17,170 nt of DNA from Draconibacterium sp. (GTDB taxonomy: Bacteria; Bacteroidota; Bacteroidia; Bacteroidales; Prolixibacteraceae): the NCBI GenBank assembly GCA_027011835.1, contig JALUZN010000484.1, forward strand, positions 1 to 17,170. The letters run 5' to 3'. Below the pieces are notes generated by a model. The model worked only from the letters and a program-made list of their open reading frames with translations, was not told the DNA's origin and did not search any database. Shown in pieces: positions 14,682 to 17,170 of this stretch. Positions within the stretch are counted from its first letter, which is position 1, and every line of letters begins with the position of its first letter. The position numbers and the translations under genes are program-made.

Positions 14682-14712
14682 CAAAGGTAATAATTTGAAT
14701 ATTTCTCGCAAA
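14682..14712 (-). promoter_or_regulatory. Promoter of the HGSNAT-like gene
   Basis: On the minus strand TTTG (14709-14712), 19 bases, then TACCTTTG (14682-14689). This is an exact match to the Bacteroidota promoter consensus in both boxes and spacing, with a leader of roughly 48 bases. It is the best promoter in the window. Confidence 0.8.
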
Positions 14713-14878
14713 AACTATCTCGTTTCTGTCTTTTTGTCACCGCTTTTGACAGATTTTTAGCCACAACGAAATAAACTCGTGCCAGTTTTGCACTGAAATT
14801 TCAATTAATTCCAATGGCATAATCATTGATAAAAGCAAGTCGTAAATTTTTATGAAATAACAATTAAAATATATAACA

Positions 14879-16780
14879 ATGGGAAAAATTATTGGAATTG
14901 ATTTAGGAACCACAAATTCGTGTGTTGCTGTAATGGAGGGTAACGAACCTGTCGTTATTCCTAACAGCGAAGGAAAAAGAACAACTCCTTCAATTGTTGC
15001 ATTTGTTGAGAATGGCGAACGTAAAATTGGCGATCCTGCCAAACGTCAGGCAATTACAAATCCAACAAAAACCATATCGTCGATTAAACGTTTTATGGGC
15101 GAAACTTTCGACCAGGTATCGAAAGAAGTTAAGCGCGTTCCATACAAAGTTATAAAAGGCGATAACAACACTCCACGTGTTGAGATTGACGATCGTAAAT
15201 ATTCGCCGCAAGAAATCTCAGCTATGACACTTCAGAAAATGAAGAAAACTGCTGAAGATTATCTTGGACAGGAAGTTACTGAGGCAGTAATTACCGTTCC
15301 GGCATATTTTAGCGATTCGCAACGTCAGGCCACAAAAGAAGCCGGTGAAATTGCAGGATTAAATGTTCGCAGAATTATTAACGAACCTACTGCTGCATCG
15401 CTTGCATACGGTATGGACAAAATGGACAAGGACATGAAGATTGCCGTGTTCGACCTTGGTGGCGGTACATTCGACATCTCTATTCTTGAATTGGGTGACG
15501 GAGTTTTCGAGGTAAAATCAACCGATGGAGATACACACCTCGGCGGAGACGATTTCGACCAGGTACTTATCGACTGGTTAGCCGATGAATTTAAGAAAGA
15601 TGAAGGTATCGATTTAAGAAAAGACCCGATGGCTTTGCAACGCTTAAAAGAGGCTGCCGAAAAAGCAAAAATCGAGTTATCGAGTTCGTCGCAAACCGAA
15701 GTAAATCTGCCATATATTATGCCGGTTGACGGAATACCAAAACACTTGGTAAAAACCTTAACCCGTTCGAAATTTGAGCAGTTGGCCGACAAATTAATAA
15801 ATGCCACAATTGAACCTTGTAAAAAAGCATTGAAAAATGCAGGTCTTTCGGCAAGCGATGTAGACGAGGTAATTTTGGTAGGAGGATCGACACGTATTCC
15901 TGCTATTCAGGAAAAAGTTAAAAATTTCTTCGGAAAAGAGCCTTCGAAAGGAGTAAACCCCGACGAGGTTGTTGCAATTGGTGCAGCCATTCAGGGTGGA
16001 GTTTTAACCGGAGAAGTAAAAGACGTTCTACTGTTGGATGTTACTCCGCTGTCGTTGGGAATTGAAACAATGGGTGGCGTAATGACAAAACTAATTGAGG
16101 CAAATACAACCATTCCGACAAAAAAATCGGAGTCGTTTACTACTGCTGCCGACAATCAACCATCAGTTGAGATTCATGTTTTGCAGGGCGAGCGTCCAAT
16201 TGCCTCAGGAAACAAAACAATTGGTCGTTTCCATTTAGATGGTATTCCGCCGGCACCACGTGGAGTTCCACAAATTGAAGTAACTTTCGATATTGATGCA
16301 AACGGTATTTTGCATGTAAGTGCAAAAGATAAAGCAACCGGAAAATCGCAATCAATTCGTATTGAAGCTTCATCGGGTTTGTCGGAAGAGGAAATTAACA
16401 AAATGAAAGCCGAGGCCGAAGCAAATGCCGAAGCCGACAAGCAGGCAAAAGAGACTGCCGATAAAATTAATCAGGCTGACAGTTTGATTTTCCAAACAGA
16501 AAAACAGTTGAAAGAGTTTGGCGACAAATTGCCTGCCGACAAAAAACAGCCGATTGAAGATGCATTGAAAAAACTAAAAGATGCACATGAAAGTAAAGAT
16601 TTGGCTGCTATTGATTCTGCAATGGCAGAGTTAAATACAGTATTCCAGGCTGCTTCGCAAGAGATGTACAACGCTTCGCAAGCCGAAGGAGGAGCAACTC
16701 AGGAACCGCAAGCCGGTACAGGAGAACAGCCTACCGACGACGGAGAAGTTACCGACGTTGATTTCGAAGAGGTAAAATAA
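14879..16780 (+). CDS. dnaK: Chaperone DnaK (Hsp70)
   Basis: ATP-driven chaperone that binds exposed hydrophobic segments of client proteins with DnaJ and GrpE. The 633-residue length is standard. Motifs in order: the N-terminal phosphate loop IDLGTTNSCVAVMEG (7-21), INEPTAASLAYG (167-178), the second phosphate loop DLGGGTFD (192-199), VGGSTRIPA in the adenosine region, the interdomain linker DVLLLDVTPLSLG, the substrate-binding beta domain and a helical lid. It ends with a Q/E-rich tail and the conserved DVDFEEVK. dnaJ, grpE and hrcA are not adjacent, and no CIRCE inverted repeat is visible upstream. A near-match -7 box (TAAATTTT, 14843-14850) lies 28 bases before the ATG but has no -33 partner at the expected spacing. 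A strong terminator follows the gene. Confidence 0.98.
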   Translation: MGKIIGIDLGTTNSCVAVMEGNEPVVIPNSEGKRTTPSIVAFVENGERKIGDPAKRQAITNPTKTISSIKRFMGETFDQVSKEVKRVPYKVIKGDNNTPRVEIDDRKYSPQEISAMTLQKMKKTAEDYLGQEVTEAVITVPAYFSDSQRQATKEAGEIAGLNVRRIINEPTAASLAYGMDKMDKDMKIAVFDLGGGTFDISILELGDGVFEVKSTDGDTHLGGDDFDQVLIDWLADEFKKDEGIDLRKDPMALQRLKEAAEKAKIELSSSSQTEVNLPYIMPVDGIPKHLVKTLTRSKFEQLADKLINATIEPCKKALKNAGLSASDVDEVILVGGSTRIPAIQEKVKNFFGKEPSKGVNPDEVVAIGAAIQGGVLTGEVKDVLLLDVTPLSLGIETMGGVMTKLIEANTTIPTKKSESFTTAADNQPSVEIHVLQGERPIASGNKTIGRFHLDGIPPAPRGVPQIEVTFDIDANGILHVSAKDKATGKSQSIRIEASSGLSEEEINKMKAEAEANAEADKQAKETADKINQADSLIFQTEKQLKEFGDKLPADKKQPIEDALKKLKDAHESKDLAAIDSAMAELNTVFQAASQEMYNASQAEGGATQEPQAGTGEQPTDDGEVTDVDFEEVK

Positions 16781-16820
16781 TAGATAGTATTGGGTAGTTT
16801 ACCCCGATACTTAGAGAATA

Positions 16821-16854
16821 AAAAGCTCTGCCAAAATTGGCAGAGCTTTTTTTT
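16821..16854 (+). terminator. Rho-independent terminator of dnaK
   Basis: AAAAGCTCTGCCAA (16821-16834) pairs perfectly with TTGGCAGAGCTTTT (16837-16850), and the run of T continues to 16854. The GC-rich core plus T-tract 40 bases after the dnaK stop is a classic intrinsic terminator. The A-run on the left arm would let it also stop transcripts from the other strand. Confidence 0.9.
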
Positions 16855-16992
16855 ATCAATTCAACTTTCAGGTTGATGGGGCAATTTAAAACTTAATAAA
16901 ACGACTTTTCTTCTTCCGGAGGTCATACTCTTTAGTTTGATCAGAGGCGTATACAGAAATCCTGTTCACAGCGATGGCCTCGGTCGGTGAGC

Positions 16993-17087
16993 CGGAAAAC
17001 AAGTGATAACGACGTTAAAAAATTACTGTTGTTTGAGGAGGTTACGACGAGTTCAGTAATTTTAGTCGTTATTGCGTAGCTTTTCCG
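16993..17087. repeat. Nested inverted repeat, candidate dispersed structured element
   Basis: Three pairs of arms nest around a 25-base loop (17029-17053). The outer pair is CGGAAAA (16993-16999) with TTTTCCG (17081-17087). The middle pair is ATAACGAC (17006-17013) with GTCGTTAT (17065-17072). The inner pair is AAAATTACTG (17019-17028) with CAGTAATTTT (17054-17063). All three are perfect. The nesting suggests selection on a folded RNA or single-stranded DNA form. I suspect a multi-copy Bacteroidota repeat but cannot confirm copy number here. Confidence 0.6.
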
Positions 17088-17117
17088 AGTGAAGCGAACG
17101 CAGCCTTGGTTTTTTTG

Positions 17118-17147
17118 TTTACTTTTTGGACTAAGCCAAAAAGTAAA
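17118..17147. repeat. Strong hairpin near the right edge
   Basis: TTTACTTTTTGG (17118-17129) pairs perfectly with CCAAAAAGTAAA (17136-17147) around the 6-base loop ACTAAG. It could form part of the same repeat element as 16993-17087. Confidence 0.6.
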
Positions 17148-17170
17148 ATCCGCCCGATAGGGCAAAAGTA

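Larger units (their letters stand above)
16855..17170. other. Gene-free right end with a nested inverted-repeat structure
   Basis: No convincing coding sequence is present. A minus-strand open frame (17165 to 16941) exists, but it runs through the inverted repeats and has no domain I recognise. The stretch contains the nested repeat at 16993-17087, a 24-base hairpin at 17118-17147 and a small GCCC-GATA-GGGC hairpin at 17152-17163. It looks like a structured intergenic repeat that continues past the window edge. Confidence 0.5.

Noticed and set aside
14780..14878. CIRCE-type heat-shock operator upstream of dnaK
   Set aside because: I looked for TTAGCACTC-N9-GAGTGCTAA or a near version and found none. 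A GCACT fragment occurs but has no inverted partner.
15325..15807. 160-codon minus-strand open frame inside dnaK
   Set aside because: It is fully antisense to conserved dnaK ATPase-domain codons, and its composition reflects the complement of that gene.
16941..17165. Minus-strand 74-codon open frame at the right end
   Set aside because: It crosses the nested inverted repeats, shows no recognisable domain and has no promoter or start context. An open frame through a structured repeat is the simpler reading.
16855..17170. Integron attC-like recombination site
   Set aside because: The nested arms superficially resemble a folded attC, but paired RYYYAAC/GTTRRRY core sites at the ends are missing and no integrase or cassette genes are nearby.
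1..17170. CRISPR array, tRNA or rRNA genes, prophage, defence island
   Set aside because: No regularly spaced repeats, cloverleaf sequences, rRNA motifs or phage/defence gene signatures were seen on either strand.

Overview
The window looks like chromosomal DNA from a member of the Bacteroidota. The genes are AT-rich, Shine-Dalgarno signals are mostly absent, and several promoters fit the Bacteroidota pattern TTTG-N19/20-TAnnTTTG. The best are at 14682-14712 and 12086-12117, both on the minus strand. Gene content agrees: a solitary dnaK, an HGSNAT-like membrane acyltransferase, a T-CDA cytidine deaminase, an RluA enzyme without an S4 domain, and an outer-membrane barrel of unknown function. 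A marine or anaerobic Bacteroidia lineage (Marinilabiliales/Prolixibacteraceae-like) is my guess; the sequence does not prove it.

Layout. Positions 1-611 hold the end of a RelE/HigB-type toxin and its XRE antitoxin. Positions 695-1927 (minus) encode phosphoglycerate dehydrogenase (serA). Positions 2101-6086 are a glycerol catabolic cluster, glpK-glpD-glpF. Facing it, one base from the glpF stop, is gpsA, which makes glycerol-3-phosphate. Positions 7266-8519 encode a membrane-anchored DUF2817/M14-like metallohydrolase. Positions 8636-9556 (minus) encode a secreted GH73-LysM peptidoglycan hydrolase. Positions 9557-9953 form a gene-free stretch containing a 243-bp MITE-like element with terminal inverted repeats and flanking direct repeats. 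Next come cdd (plus), rluA-like and panB (both minus), a predicted outer-membrane barrel (plus), an HGSNAT-like acyltransferase (minus) and dnaK (plus). dnaK ends at a textbook terminator. The last ~300 bases hold no credible gene but contain nested inverted repeats that look like a dispersed structured repeat.

How the genes work together. GlpF admits glycerol, GlpK phosphorylates it and GlpD oxidises glycerol-3-phosphate to DHAP. GpsA runs the reverse conversion for lipid synthesis, so the whole glycerol-3-phosphate node lies within 5 kb. The remaining genes are mostly single-gene housekeeping units. I see no defence island, phage, CRISPR array or biosynthetic cluster. The least explained pieces are the MITE-like element next to the cdd promoter, the structured repeat after dnaK and the uncharacterised barrel protein.
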